Positions 7,385 through 15,998 of a DNA stretch of 32,554 bases are shown here, piece by piece (the stretch's first letter is position 1; every line of letters begins with the position of its first letter). The translations under genes and the position numbers were made by a program. The notes beneath the pieces were generated by a model. That model was not told the DNA's origin, did no database searches, and saw only the letters and a program-made list of their open reading frames with translations. This stretch comes from an uncultured Peptococcaceae bacterium (lineage in GTDB: Bacteria; Bacillota; Desulfotomaculia; Desulfotomaculales; Desulfallaceae): the NCBI GenBank assembly GCA_913064925.1, contig CAJYBN010000003.1, positions 1 through 32,554 of the forward strand, written 5' to 3'.

Positions 7385-9937
7385 TTAAACTTCTGTTCTG
7401 GTAAGGGCGTTGTTATAGTACATTAACAGGGATGCGTCATCCTGGATAACAGATTCAGGGATACGCTGCGCCACTTTTACAATTGTATGGTAGTCTTTAT
7501 TTTTCCAGCAAGCTTTAAAGCCGGCCCGCACAGCCTCCGACCGGAACACCTTGAGCTTACCTTTACCTTCTTTGTACTGTTCAAATTCCCTCAGCAGAGC
7601 CTTTTCGCGCAGTTTTTCCAGGTCGGCCTGTTTGTTGGGGTCAGGCACATACCAGCGGCCTTCCTCGTCCTGCAAGAAATTTTGGTCCAGTATTTCTGAT
7701 AGCTCCAACTGTTTTTCCCACCGCACGTACTTGGCTTCCTTTAAAAATTGCGGGGTTAGTTCCTGTATAGTTTGTGGTTTATCCTCTAGTTTAGACCGCA
7801 CCCACTGAATGGCCGACCTTTCATCATGGATAAACAAGGACAGTTGGCCGATACCCTGGGCCAGCGCCCGCTTTCGCTCATACTCCGGTACCTGGTGGGG
7901 CAGGAAATACATACCGTCCCGTTCGGGGAACCTTTGGTGCAGTCCCTGGTAGAACTCTGCAGCACCCATTGGAATGGTGTAGCCGTTTTGAAGGTGGAAG
8001 GCCACCATTCGGTCGTAAAGCATGTAGTTTTGTCGTTCCGCGAGTACCTCTATTAAGTTATCCCTAGTTACCACTACCGGTAATTGCTCAAGATGCTGTT
8101 TGACAAATTCCCATACTCCTTCATCTGAACCTGCTTTGGTAACGAAATTATTTAAAAATGATGTGTTCGGTTTATATGCAGAAACTATTAAATCTTCCTT
8201 CATAGCCGAAGTAGTGGTAACCTGTTTAAAACTGCCTATCTTTTTGTTTAAAACTCTTACATCAGCTACCACAAAACCTGCTTTAAGTAATGCTTCCTGT
8301 ATAGCATTCCAAACGGCATTTTTGGAATTGTGAAATACCATTGTAAGCCATCGACCAGGTTTTAAAATGCGATACAATTCTTGGAAACAACGTTCCATAA
8401 TTATTTGATATTCATAGAGCCCTTTTCTTTGTGCTTTGTTAACAATAGCCTCTTGTTCGTTATTAGTAAAAACCCTTAACCAACCTTCCCATAAAAAATT
8501 TAACTCAGAATACATAATATTTCCACCAAAAGGTGGATCAGTAAAGATGTAGTCAATAGAATTATTTATAATTGACATTGTTGTTGACGATTGACAAGTT
8601 ACTATATTTTCGCGGGCATTTGTTGAAGAAAGAACTTTAATCTGCTTCTTATATTTTGTATCATAAAAATATAATGGATTATTTTCCCTACTTAAAGCAG
8701 GTATATACAACGTCCCAGTAAGGACGCTCATAGGGAATGACCAATTACCATGTTTTACCCTTTTACTTACTCCGTGATCAATAGAGTTGAGCCAATACTG
8801 TAATGATTTATTTTTTGATTGTTTTACACGGTTCCTTAATGCTCCTAATATCCATAAATTCCGTTTAGTATAAAAATGATGCACATGAGTTAATCCATGA
8901 GAATGTTTGGGTTGTTCGGTATTGTAACCGTCCGGCATCTTATCCGTCGGATACCAATAAGGAACATCCATGCTTTCGATCTTATTAATATTCTCATAGT
9001 CAAACCCATCTGGCTCTTTTTCATACCTCTCTCTTCCTACCGAATAATTAATCAGCACAGGTACTTGCTTGGCCTGGCGGATGGTTTCATTAATATCCTT
9101 ATCAAACTTGGTTACCCATGCCCGCTCCATATTGCGTTTGTTTAGTAAAGCGCTGCAGTGGGGGCACGGGAACTCTTTATTTACTTTGCCTGCTTTTTTA
9201 TCCACTGCCGCGTGCCAGAATACCACTTCTCCACTACACTGGGGACATACAAACACGTCGGACCAAACAGTATAGTTTATCCTCCCCATCACAGGATTAC
9301 CGTCCGCATCCTTTATTACTTTACCGTTTACGGTATGCTGGGTCTGGTACATCCACCCGCATTCTTTTTCCACTTCCGCCAGGATGCGTTTTGCTTCCCG
9401 CTCGAATTCCTCCACGTCCACCGGGTTGTTGTAGTTATAGGCAATGAAGGTGGCCGCCGGGGATAAATCGCACAAAATGGCTTTTCTGGCCCCCCATTTA
9501 ACCGGGCCCATTTCCTTTTCAATTTGCATCTTAAATTCAGGGTCGGGGTTGCCGCACATTTGAGCCGCCACCCCGGTCATACCCGTACCGCAAAAGCCGT
9601 CAAAGACAATATCTCCCGGCTCGGTATAGTGTAAAATGTAGCGCATAATTGCCTTGTGGGGCACTTTGGTATGGTAGGAGTGGGCGTTATAAATGGGGTC
9701 GTTTTTGCCCTCCGTCACGTCAGCCGCAAAAGGTTCCCGGTGATAATCATCAGTAGCCTCGTCATAAGGCTTGCCGTGTTCCTTGATGAAATCCTCGATA
9801 AACGGGTTGGGGCAGGCGGTATAATAGGGCGGGTCGGACAAGGCAATAATATCTTCGTCCCGCCCGATGGGAAAACCTTCTATATGCCTTACTTTGTCCA
9901 GTAATTCTTTGGTCAGCTTTTTCTTTTCCACGTCCAT
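7385..9937 (-). CDS. pglX: BREX-3 DNA methyltransferase PglX
   Basis: An 850-aa putative adenine-specific DNA methyltransferase, the modification (self-marking) component of BREX. The SAM-binding motif FDGFCGTGMTG lies at about residues 112-122. The catalytic motif IV DPPF is at 467-470 in IDYIFTDPPFGGNIMYSELN. The N-terminal DPPYYTACPNPF (35-46) is a feature of this subfamily. Between the motifs lies a zinc-finger-like insertion with CPQC (231-234) and CPHC (258-261). The C-terminal 300 residues are a helical region, probably for target recognition. The gene begins 10 nt after brxC with GGGGTG before the ATG, and no frame lesion is visible. Host-genome methylation could therefore persist even if restriction of phage is lost. 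The family-level call is strong; the target site cannot be read from sequence. Confidence 0.88.
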   Translation of the reverse strand: MDVEKKKLTKELLDKVRHIEGFPIGRDEDIIALSDPPYYTACPNPFIEDFIKEHGKPYDEATDDYHREPFAADVTEGKNDPIYNAHSYHTKVPHKAIMRYILHYTEPGDIVFDGFCGTGMTGVAAQMCGNPDPEFKMQIEKEMGPVKWGARKAILCDLSPAATFIAYNYNNPVDVEEFEREAKRILAEVEKECGWMYQTQHTVNGKVIKDADGNPVMGRINYTVWSDVFVCPQCSGEVVFWHAAVDKKAGKVNKEFPCPHCSALLNKRNMERAWVTKFDKDINETIRQAKQVPVLINYSVGRERYEKEPDGFDYENINKIESMDVPYWYPTDKMPDGYNTEQPKHSHGLTHVHHFYTKRNLWILGALRNRVKQSKNKSLQYWLNSIDHGVSKRVKHGNWSFPMSVLTGTLYIPALSRENNPLYFYDTKYKKQIKVLSSTNARENIVTCQSSTTMSIINNSIDYIFTDPPFGGNIMYSELNFLWEGWLRVFTNNEQEAIVNKAQRKGLYEYQIIMERCFQELYRILKPGRWLTMVFHNSKNAVWNAIQEALLKAGFVVADVRVLNKKIGSFKQVTTTSAMKEDLIVSAYKPNTSFLNNFVTKAGSDEGVWEFVKQHLEQLPVVVTRDNLIEVLAERQNYMLYDRMVAFHLQNGYTIPMGAAEFYQGLHQRFPERDGMYFLPHQVPEYERKRALAQGIGQLSLFIHDERSAIQWVRSKLEDKPQTIQELTPQFLKEAKYVRWEKQLELSEILDQNFLQDEEGRWYVPDPNKQADLEKLREKALLREFEQYKEGKGKLKVFRSEAVRAGFKACWKNKDYHTIVKVAQRIPESVIQDDASLLMYYNNALTRTEV

Positions 9938-9947
9938 CGCACCCCGT

Positions 9948-12900
9948 TTATTCTAATATTATTCTTACTTTAGCAGCGTCTTTGCCTGTTATGCTGCTAT
10001 CCAGGTATTTAATAAACCGGCTTTTTAATTCATCAATGGTACAGGGGCTGCCGCCGGCCAAAAGGGCTGATTTTATCTCATCCAGGGTCAGAGTTACCTT
10101 AATCAGGCCCCGCAGTACCTCCTGTACCGCTTTAATGAATTCGCTGTCCAAGTCATTCGGCAAAACCTTGGTGTTTAAAAATTCCTCCACCCTGGCTCGG
10201 GCGCTTTCTTTGGTTATCAGCGGTATATTATTCCGTACAACGGGATCCTCCAGGTTTTCCAGCAGCGTATTGGTCCATTCTGCTACCATTGTATCCAGGG
10301 CTTCTTCCAGCTGTTCCACCCGCCCGTGTACCGGCCTGTCGCCCGCTTCCCGGGCGGGATTAAAGGAACAGTGCGGGCATACCGGGGTATTTTGAAGATC
10401 TTCTTTGACCAGGCTGTAACATGGCTTCAACCTACCCAGCTCATCGGTCCATGCTTGTAACTGCCCCTTGGGCATCAACTCAATTTCCTTTAATTTGTTT
10501 AATTTCTTTAAGTCATCGTGCTGCAATAATTTTTTCTTTTTAGTATCATCATGGACATCCAGCCGAAACTTTTTGTGCAGGCCCAAGTATTCATTGATAT
10601 AGTTTTCTTTTATACTCTTTAAACGGGTGAGAATTTCCTTTTTGACGGTATTGTCTACTTCCCTGCCAACGACCAAACCGGCCAGTTCCCGGCGCTGGTC
10701 TTGCAGCTCCTGCACCCACGGGTGGTCGCCGGGCAGGGCCATTTCCGCCTGGGATATATAAGCGGCCAGGCTGTCGGTTTCCCTTTTCAAAGCCAGCAGT
10801 TCAGAAAGCCGGGCCATAATTTGCCTGGCGGTTTCTTGTTCCTTGATCTCCTTTATCGAATAGCGGAAATTTTTTAGCTTGGCAGGCGTTTTATAAACCT
10901 GCAGAGATTCAAGGAAGTTTTTAAGACTATCCAGTTTTTTCCTGGCTTTTTCCTTTTCCGATTCCGTTAAAAAGTTAATGCCGAAACTTTGGATACCGTT
11001 GGTTATTTGGGGCTGCAGGGTGGCCACAGTTTGTACTAAATTGGTTACTTCCTTTTGCATATTTTGCACAGCCTCATCCCTGGTAGCCGGGTTGACAATT
11101 TGCCCCGGAGGCAGCCCCAGAAATTCAAAGAGTTCCTTTAACTCAGGGAGCGGCAAATCTTTGGGCGGCTCGATATGTTTAAAATCAATAATATCTTTTA
11201 ATGGTTTTTTGGCCAATTCCTCAAGGTTGGAAGCGTCATACTTGCCGCCATGCAAAGCCAAGGTTACGGCTCCGTCATAAACCAGGGCCACCAGTAATAC
11301 CGCCACCCATTCGGGTTCCAGCCGGTAAGCCACGGCATAATCTATGGTATAAATGGGCTGGATTAACTCGTTCCGGTTAACCACCTGACCGGCGCCTTTT
11401 TTCTTTAACCGGTCTAAAATGAACTTGGTATAACGGGAATTTAGCGGCTTTAAGTTGTTTCCTTCCAAAAGCTCCAGGGAATCCAACATTTTGGCCCCGA
11501 TGTCGGTTTTAATATTGGTGGCAATCCAGCGAATAGCGTCCTGGGCATACTGGTCCCGGTTTTTTGAAGTAACTTGAACCGCAAAAATAGGGTAATCCGG
11601 CGCTTGCTCATGGAAATATGTGGACAGCAGGTTTGATGCGGCAGTGTTAATCAATTCCCTGGTATCTTTACCCGAACCGGCGCCTTTAAGCCAGTTGACA
11701 AACTTGTGTGTGACACCTTTATAAGTAATTTCAAAGGCCGAGGTTAAATTATTCTTAATCCAATTAGCTACATCCTTGCGGTGTTTGGCTGCTTTTTCGT
11801 TGTAGCTTCGCTTGCTTTCACCCTGGGATATGGTAGCCATTTCCACCGCACCGGCATATAGTTTTAAAGCAGTAACAAATTTTTCATCAAGCCGGGTTAA
11901 TTTGAAAAACACTTCATCTTGTTTTTTCTCATCTTCAAAACCGTTCTCGCCAAAGGGTTTTAAGAAATAGATATAAAAATCCCTGGGGGGCTGGGCAGTG
12001 GACCGTTCATTGGGTGCGCCAAAAAACAGCCAGCCGATGCGGGAAGTTTTCTTTTCTTTCCATTCCAGTTCATATTCCCAAACCCTGTGACCGGTAACCA
12101 TTGATTCGCCCAAATCCAGAATCTGGGTCAGGACACTAAAGTAATATCTATTTAAGGTGTCTTCGGAGAGATGTTCTGCTTTCTTTTCAATCTCGGAATC
12201 ATAATCTATATCCTTGTTTATATCAAGATAATACTGCTCATTTTCACTGTTTTGGGAAATAAACTGACCGCTAACGGTTCTGCGAATCTCCCTTAAAACG
12301 GTTACCAGAGTGGTGAGTAAAAAGTCCGCGTCCTTCTCGGGCATGGGCAAGTGGAGGCAAAGACCGTCCCTTAAATTAGCAGCAGTAAGCCCGACAGGTA
12401 AATTAATATCGCCGGTGGTCAAACGGTGCACGCTCAGAGCATGGATTATGCGTAAAGCGACGGGTTTATACAATGGCTGGGTAAAGGAAGTATTGATAAT
12501 ACTCTCCAGCCGCTGGCTTTTATCCACAACTGTCCGCACATCCGGTATGCTTCTAAGGGATGGGTTATCCAGAATAAATTCCCAGTATGAATCATAGGAA
12601 AAAATCCCGGGCTCATCTTCCGGCACCGGTTGATCAAGAAGCTTACTAATGGTTTGGCTTAATGTTTTTAACACTTCTCTTTTTTCAGCTACGTAAATGC
12701 TTTCGAATATTTTCAGGTATTCGGGATGCACCGGAAACAAGGCAACAAATTCTTCGGCCCGTTCGGCCATATTTTTATATAGCGGGTAAAATTTTTCCAG
12801 GTGGGAGCGAATTAAAGCCTTTTGCCGGTCATCCTTTTTTAATAGCCTGTTGGCAACCACAAAAGCCACGTCTTCCCGGGCAATGCGCAGCTGTTCAAAA

Positions 12901-13640
12901 CGGGCCTTAACCCGGTTTAGAGTTGCCGCAACAAATTGAAAGCTGCTGTTATCAAAAAGGGATTCCTGGACCCCGGCAATGAATCTAAACCTGGTGGATT
13001 TACATACTTCGCCTATTTCACGCAAAAAGTTCAGGTCTAAAATGACTTCCTGTTCTTTTCTGGTACGCAGGTAGTCCAGTAGCTCATCCACCACCACCAG
13101 GAACCCCTTGTCAGGGTACAGTTCTTCAAACCGGGCCATCATTTCCATTAGATAGTCTTTGGTATTAGATACCTGGTCCATCGGCGGAAAAACATATTCG
13201 ACATCGATGCTCTCCAGGTAGTTGGTCATGCCCTGGCAGATAATTTCCCGCAGCGGCATGGTGGAAGCGCCTATTTCGGTACGGAATACTTTAAACTTAC
13301 CAGCAATCCGGGCAGCGTATTCTTTTACTTTATCATGTTGAATTAAGTCCAGTGTATCGCCGTGCTCGCAAATGGCGGATACGACCGACATCAAGTGCGA
13401 TTTACCAGTACCGTAGTTACCTACAACCAAAATGGCTTTGTTGTCGCCGGGTTCGTCAAATTGCAAGTGAGGTAGAACAATATCCTGCAATTTTTCGGCC
13501 ATACGGTCGGAAATAACAAAGGTTTTAACCAGCCTTTGGGCCTCGGTATAATCATTTGCTTCTATTACCTGTACCACTGTTTCTATAGGGTCAAATTGCA
13601 CTAAATCACCGTACTTCAATTCCTTTTCCCCCTCAAACAT
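9948..13640 (-). CDS. brxC: BREX-3 P-loop ATPase BrxC
   Basis: A 1230-aa AAA-like ATPase, the largest BREX component and full length for type 3 (DUF6079-like). Walker A GNYGTGKSH is at residues 74-82. Walker B FLVVVDELLDYL is at about 180-191, followed by a sensor-like RFIAGVQESL. The middle and C-terminal thirds are long helical and coiled-coil regions, with one CPHC pair in TPVCPHCSFNPAREAG near residue 1085 that could bind zinc with other ligands. The ATG overlaps the end of brxF by 8 nt, so the two are translationally coupled. No frame lesion was seen. In known systems BrxC works with PglX and PglZ to block phage replication; its exact activity is not settled. Confidence 0.9.
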   Translation of the reverse strand: MFEGEKELKYGDLVQFDPIETVVQVIEANDYTEAQRLVKTFVISDRMAEKLQDIVLPHLQFDEPGDNKAILVVGNYGTGKSHLMSVVSAICEHGDTLDLIQHDKVKEYAARIAGKFKVFRTEIGASTMPLREIICQGMTNYLESIDVEYVFPPMDQVSNTKDYLMEMMARFEELYPDKGFLVVVDELLDYLRTRKEQEVILDLNFLREIGEVCKSTRFRFIAGVQESLFDNSSFQFVAATLNRVKARFEQLRIAREDVAFVVANRLLKKDDRQKALIRSHLEKFYPLYKNMAERAEEFVALFPVHPEYLKIFESIYVAEKREVLKTLSQTISKLLDQPVPEDEPGIFSYDSYWEFILDNPSLRSIPDVRTVVDKSQRLESIINTSFTQPLYKPVALRIIHALSVHRLTTGDINLPVGLTAANLRDGLCLHLPMPEKDADFLLTTLVTVLREIRRTVSGQFISQNSENEQYYLDINKDIDYDSEIEKKAEHLSEDTLNRYYFSVLTQILDLGESMVTGHRVWEYELEWKEKKTSRIGWLFFGAPNERSTAQPPRDFYIYFLKPFGENGFEDEKKQDEVFFKLTRLDEKFVTALKLYAGAVEMATISQGESKRSYNEKAAKHRKDVANWIKNNLTSAFEITYKGVTHKFVNWLKGAGSGKDTRELINTAASNLLSTYFHEQAPDYPIFAVQVTSKNRDQYAQDAIRWIATNIKTDIGAKMLDSLELLEGNNLKPLNSRYTKFILDRLKKKGAGQVVNRNELIQPIYTIDYAVAYRLEPEWVAVLLVALVYDGAVTLALHGGKYDASNLEELAKKPLKDIIDFKHIEPPKDLPLPELKELFEFLGLPPGQIVNPATRDEAVQNMQKEVTNLVQTVATLQPQITNGIQSFGINFLTESEKEKARKKLDSLKNFLESLQVYKTPAKLKNFRYSIKEIKEQETARQIMARLSELLALKRETDSLAAYISQAEMALPGDHPWVQELQDQRRELAGLVVGREVDNTVKKEILTRLKSIKENYINEYLGLHKKFRLDVHDDTKKKKLLQHDDLKKLNKLKEIELMPKGQLQAWTDELGRLKPCYSLVKEDLQNTPVCPHCSFNPAREAGDRPVHGRVEQLEEALDTMVAEWTNTLLENLEDPVVRNNIPLITKESARARVEEFLNTKVLPNDLDSEFIKAVQEVLRGLIKVTLTLDEIKSALLAGGSPCTIDELKSRFIKYLDSSITGKDAAKVRIILE

Positions 13641-14097
13641 GCAAAATTGTGCAATCTTGTTCGGTTAAACCCTGGTAGCGCCTGAACTCCGGGTGTCCCT
13701 GGTTGGCATAGGTGAGCCTGCCGCCATCAAACTCTCCGGTCCAACCCACTACTACGGTTTTGTTGCGGCTAAGTAATTGTAACGCCTTTAGCGGATCTAC
13801 TTGCAGCTCGGGTAAAAATAAAATCTCAATATTATCAAGGAAAACTACGTCCTCATTGTAAGCTCTAATAATACCGTTCAATAAAGTCAAAACCTGGGAG
13901 GCCCTCTTGCGGGCGGGAATATCCACCAGTTTACCGGCTAAAGCCAGGCTGAGATTTATGTATGGGTAACCAAGAGACTCACTGGCCCGTTTTAAAAAAG
14001 TTGTTTTCGTTTCGGCAAAGAGGCTTAAAACCAGAACCAGCCTGAAATATTTACCCTTTGCTTCTTTAATTTTTTGGTTATATGCTTTTAGATTCAT
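13633..14097 (-). CDS. brxF: BREX-3 BrxF, with degenerate Walker A
   Basis: At 154 aa it has the usual size of BrxF, the small P-loop NTPase that opens BREX type 3 operons. The family body is well kept: YPYINLSLALAGKL, Walker B-like EDVVFLDNIEILF (about 83-95), DPLKALQLLSRNKTVVVGWTGEF and a C-terminal HPEFRRYQGL. In the P-loop position, however, the sequence is VLSLFAETKTTFLK (K31-T32-T33). The Lys-Thr remain but the GxxGxG glycines expected before them are absent, so nucleotide binding is doubtful. ATG at 14097 has AGAGGT 10 nt upstream; it is the first gene of the operon. The upstream terminator at 14205-14239 implies that its promoter lies in 14098-14204. Confidence 0.8.
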   Translation of the reverse strand: MNLKAYNQKIKEAKGKYFRLVLVLSLFAETKTTFLKRASESLGYPYINLSLALAGKLVDIPARKRASQVLTLLNGIIRAYNEDVVFLDNIEILFLPELQVDPLKALQLLSRNKTVVVGWTGEFDGGRLTYANQGHPEFRRYQGLTEQDCTILHV

Positions 14098-14204
14098 AAG
14101 TTTTTTTACCTCTATAGTAAATTATTTCAAGCTTTAATGTGTAAAAAGAGCATTGATCAATCATAAGCATAAACCCATAATTCGACATTTTTTGCTATAT
14201 TGGC

Positions 14205-14239
14205 AAAAAACGGGGTGGCTATCTCAAGCTACCCCGTTA
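14205..14239 (-). terminator. Intrinsic terminator upstream of the BREX operon
   Basis: A 12-bp stem (AACGGGGTAGCT with one wobble pair, 6-nt loop) is followed, on the minus strand, by six T. It isolates the BREX operon from transcription entering through the helicase remnant at 14362-14703. The about 105 nt between it and brxF must hold the operon promoter. They contain the palindrome ATTGATCAAT at 14152-14161 but no convincing -35/-10 pair. Confidence 0.8.
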
Positions 14240-14361
14240 TTGAAACAATATTTTTAAACAATTTGGTAAGCCCATACCAAACCACCCAAGAGAAAAGTTA
14301 TTGGTTAATTCGACAATTGTTACATTTTACCTTCATTTAATATTTTCCATATACACAATAT

Positions 14362-14703
14362 TTATTTTATACCTTTATAAATTATAGAATCTATGAGTTG
14401 TTCTATTTCTTTTGAACTTATGTCGCCTTTATCAGAATCCTTAGTTATTATAAGGGTACCATTTTCTCCCCCACCTTTTTCAATGGGTAAAATGTTTTGG
14501 TTTTTATACCATTCCAGTTTTCTTTCCCATCGCTTGGCGTAACCTTTATCATGAAGCATGCCCAGGTGTTCCCAGTAATAAGTAATCCCTGATTCGTCAT
14601 CTTCAATGGTGAAGTCGGGGTATCTTACAGTGCCGTCATTCCTTTTCCCTGGCGCACCCGGAGAAGACCGGATCTTTTCCGGATGATCCGGCGTATAAAC
14701 TTC
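14362..14703 (-). pseudogene. C-terminal remnant of a helicase/nuclease-type protein
   Basis: An open frame without a credible start runs from just after an in-frame TAG (14704-14706) to TAA. It contains RYPDFTIEDDESGITYYWEH, then LGMLHDKGYAKRWERKLEWY. This pattern (PDF-x-D, E/YYWEHLGML, W-x-x-K-x-x-WY) is known to me from the C-terminal end of large superfamily I helicase and RecD-like proteins, where it resembles a PD-(D/E)xK nuclease core. About 114 residues are left and the N-terminal bulk is gone. It lies directly upstream of the BREX operon in the same direction, so it may be a lost defence or DNA-repair gene. A short annotated ORF starting at the internal ATG 14559 would miss most of it. 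Confidence 0.62.
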
Positions 14704-14746
14704 CTAAATAAAAAACTGCATCTATTAAATAAGAAGTATAAAATTT

Positions 14747-14860
14747 AGCAACAAACAAAACTTTATAGAACAACTTGCTGGTTTATCCTCTGATAAACTC
14801 GAAAATGTTTTAGAGGCACGAAAAAAGTTTTCGCAGATGATAACGTTGAGACAGCAATGA
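14747..14860 (+). pseudogene. Remnant of a second Doc-type antitoxin
   Basis: The plus-strand frame reads NKQNFIEQLAGLSSDKLENV, then LEARKKFSQMITLRQQ and stop. It aligns without gaps to the antitoxin at 154-321: NxIEQLAxLSxDxLExxLEAxKK against NLVEQLASLSPDELESILEA. There is no start codon or ribosome-binding site, the C-terminal half is missing and no doc remnant follows. It therefore looks like the decayed relic of a second antitoxin gene of the same family, in opposite orientation to the first. The assignment rests only on this internal comparison. Confidence 0.6.
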
Positions 14861-14881
14861 AATGAAAAGAAGTCAACTCCC

Positions 14882-14903
14882 AAAGCTATGATAAAGCTAT
14901 GAT
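14882..14903. repeat. 11-bp tandem duplication
   Basis: Two perfect adjacent copies of AAAGCTATGAT (14882-14892, 14893-14903), in non-coding sequence just after the antitoxin remnant. Confidence 0.9.
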
Positions 14904-14939
14904 AATATGATAATAAGAAAAAATATGATAATAAGAAAA
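14904..14939. repeat. 18-bp tandem duplication
   Basis: Two perfect adjacent copies of AATATGATAATAAGAAAA (14904-14921, 14922-14939), directly following the 11-bp pair. The two duplications fill most of the gap between the antitoxin remnant and the EamA gene. Confidence 0.9.
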
Positions 14940-14979
14940 CAAAAGCGCAGGAAAAGCGAAGAGCATGGAAAGCCTCACC

Positions 14980-15885
14980 TCAAAAACCTTTCTTGGCTTC
15001 ACTGGATTCCTTACCGGGTTGTTGAGCATTAACAAGCCATATCCCTGCTACAACGGCAATCAACCCTAAAACCAGTTTTAACGTCAAGTCTTCCCCCAGC
15101 AACCAAGTTGCAAACAAAACACCGCACACGGGGACTAAAAAAAGAAATACGCTGGCCCTACTTGCGCCCCATTGATCGAGCACAAAAAACCAGAGGGCAA
15201 ATGCCAGAGCTGACGCAAATACGGCAGTGAATAACAACACTGCCAAAGCTGTCAGGTTTAAGGTTAAGCTTATCCCACCTTCAACAAACGGTATAATTAA
15301 CAAGGTCAGTACACCGCCGAAAAGCATCTGCCATGCAGTTACCTGAAGCCTATTGCGCGTGGGAAAGCGAAGTTTGAAAAATATCGTTGCCGCAGCCCAG
15401 GAAACTGCCGCCAGAATAATCATTACTTTCCCGTAGATACTCCCCGAATGAAGATCACCGGTTGAAAATATTATAATTAAGCCTGTAAAGCCGGTAAAAA
15501 GGCCGAATATTTTTTTAAAATTTAGTTTTTCTGCCAATAAAAAATGCGCTAGCAAATTAACAATTATCGGGTAACTGTACAAAAGAATTGCAGTCATTCC
15601 CGCGGGTACAAATTGCATGGCAGAAAAAACCAAGCCAAAAGTTAAGGCAGTTTGCAATAAACCCAAAACAACCAGCGCCCACCAGTCTTCCTTGGCTGGA
15701 ACGGGTATATGTAATACCAGGGTAAAGCCAACCAACAAAACACCGCCAATTATAAACCGTATAGCAGAGAAAGTAAGTGGCGGTATGTAATCAATACCCA
15801 CTTTCATAACTGAAAAAGTAAGTCCCCAAATAACACATATGAAAAACAGGCTTATCGCTGTTTTAAATGTCATATCATTAAGCAA
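14980..15885 (-). CDS. EamA/DMT-family transporter, 301 aa
   Basis: An inner-membrane drug/metabolite transporter superfamily protein with ten predicted membrane helices in two EamA halves. The first half starts ISLFFICVIWGLTFSVMKVG and includes LLYSYPIIVNLLAHFLLAEKL; the second ends with the matching ASVFLFLVPVCGVLFATWLLGEDL. The charged C-terminal tail is cytoplasmic. Length and topology are normal for the family, whose members export metabolites or amino acids; the substrate cannot be read. TTG at 15885 has GAAAGGGA at suitable spacing; ATG 15873 is the alternative. It is divergent from the broken regulator at 15999, which may once have controlled it. A second, decayed EamA gene lies at 30046-30842. 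Confidence 0.88.
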   Translation of the reverse strand: MLNDMTFKTAISLFFICVIWGLTFSVMKVGIDYIPPLTFSAIRFIIGGVLLVGFTLVLHIPVPAKEDWWALVVLGLLQTALTFGLVFSAMQFVPAGMTAILLYSYPIIVNLLAHFLLAEKLNFKKIFGLFTGFTGLIIIFSTGDLHSGSIYGKVMIILAAVSWAAATIFFKLRFPTRNRLQVTAWQMLFGGVLTLLIIPFVEGGISLTLNLTALAVLLFTAVFASALAFALWFFVLDQWGASRASVFLFLVPVCGVLFATWLLGEDLTLKLVLGLIAVVAGIWLVNAQQPGKESSEAKKGF

Positions 15886-15946
15886 AATTTAACGTCCCTT
15901 TCAGGAGTGTATTTCAAAATACCAGGCAATCATACCGTCCTTTATA

Positions 15947-15966
15947 CATAATACATCATAATACAT
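15947..15966. repeat. 10-bp tandem duplication in divergent promoter region
   Basis: Two perfect copies of CATAATACAT between the divergent EamA gene and the regulator remnant. The position would suit an operator, but it may simply be another slippage duplication. Confidence 0.8.
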
Positions 15967-15998
15967 TATGAAAATAAATTCCAACAGGACGCCGAGTT

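Noticed and set aside
14882-14939. Adjacent tandem repeats as a CRISPR array or iteron origin
   Set aside because: Only two copies of each unit, no spacers, and no cas or rep gene nearby.
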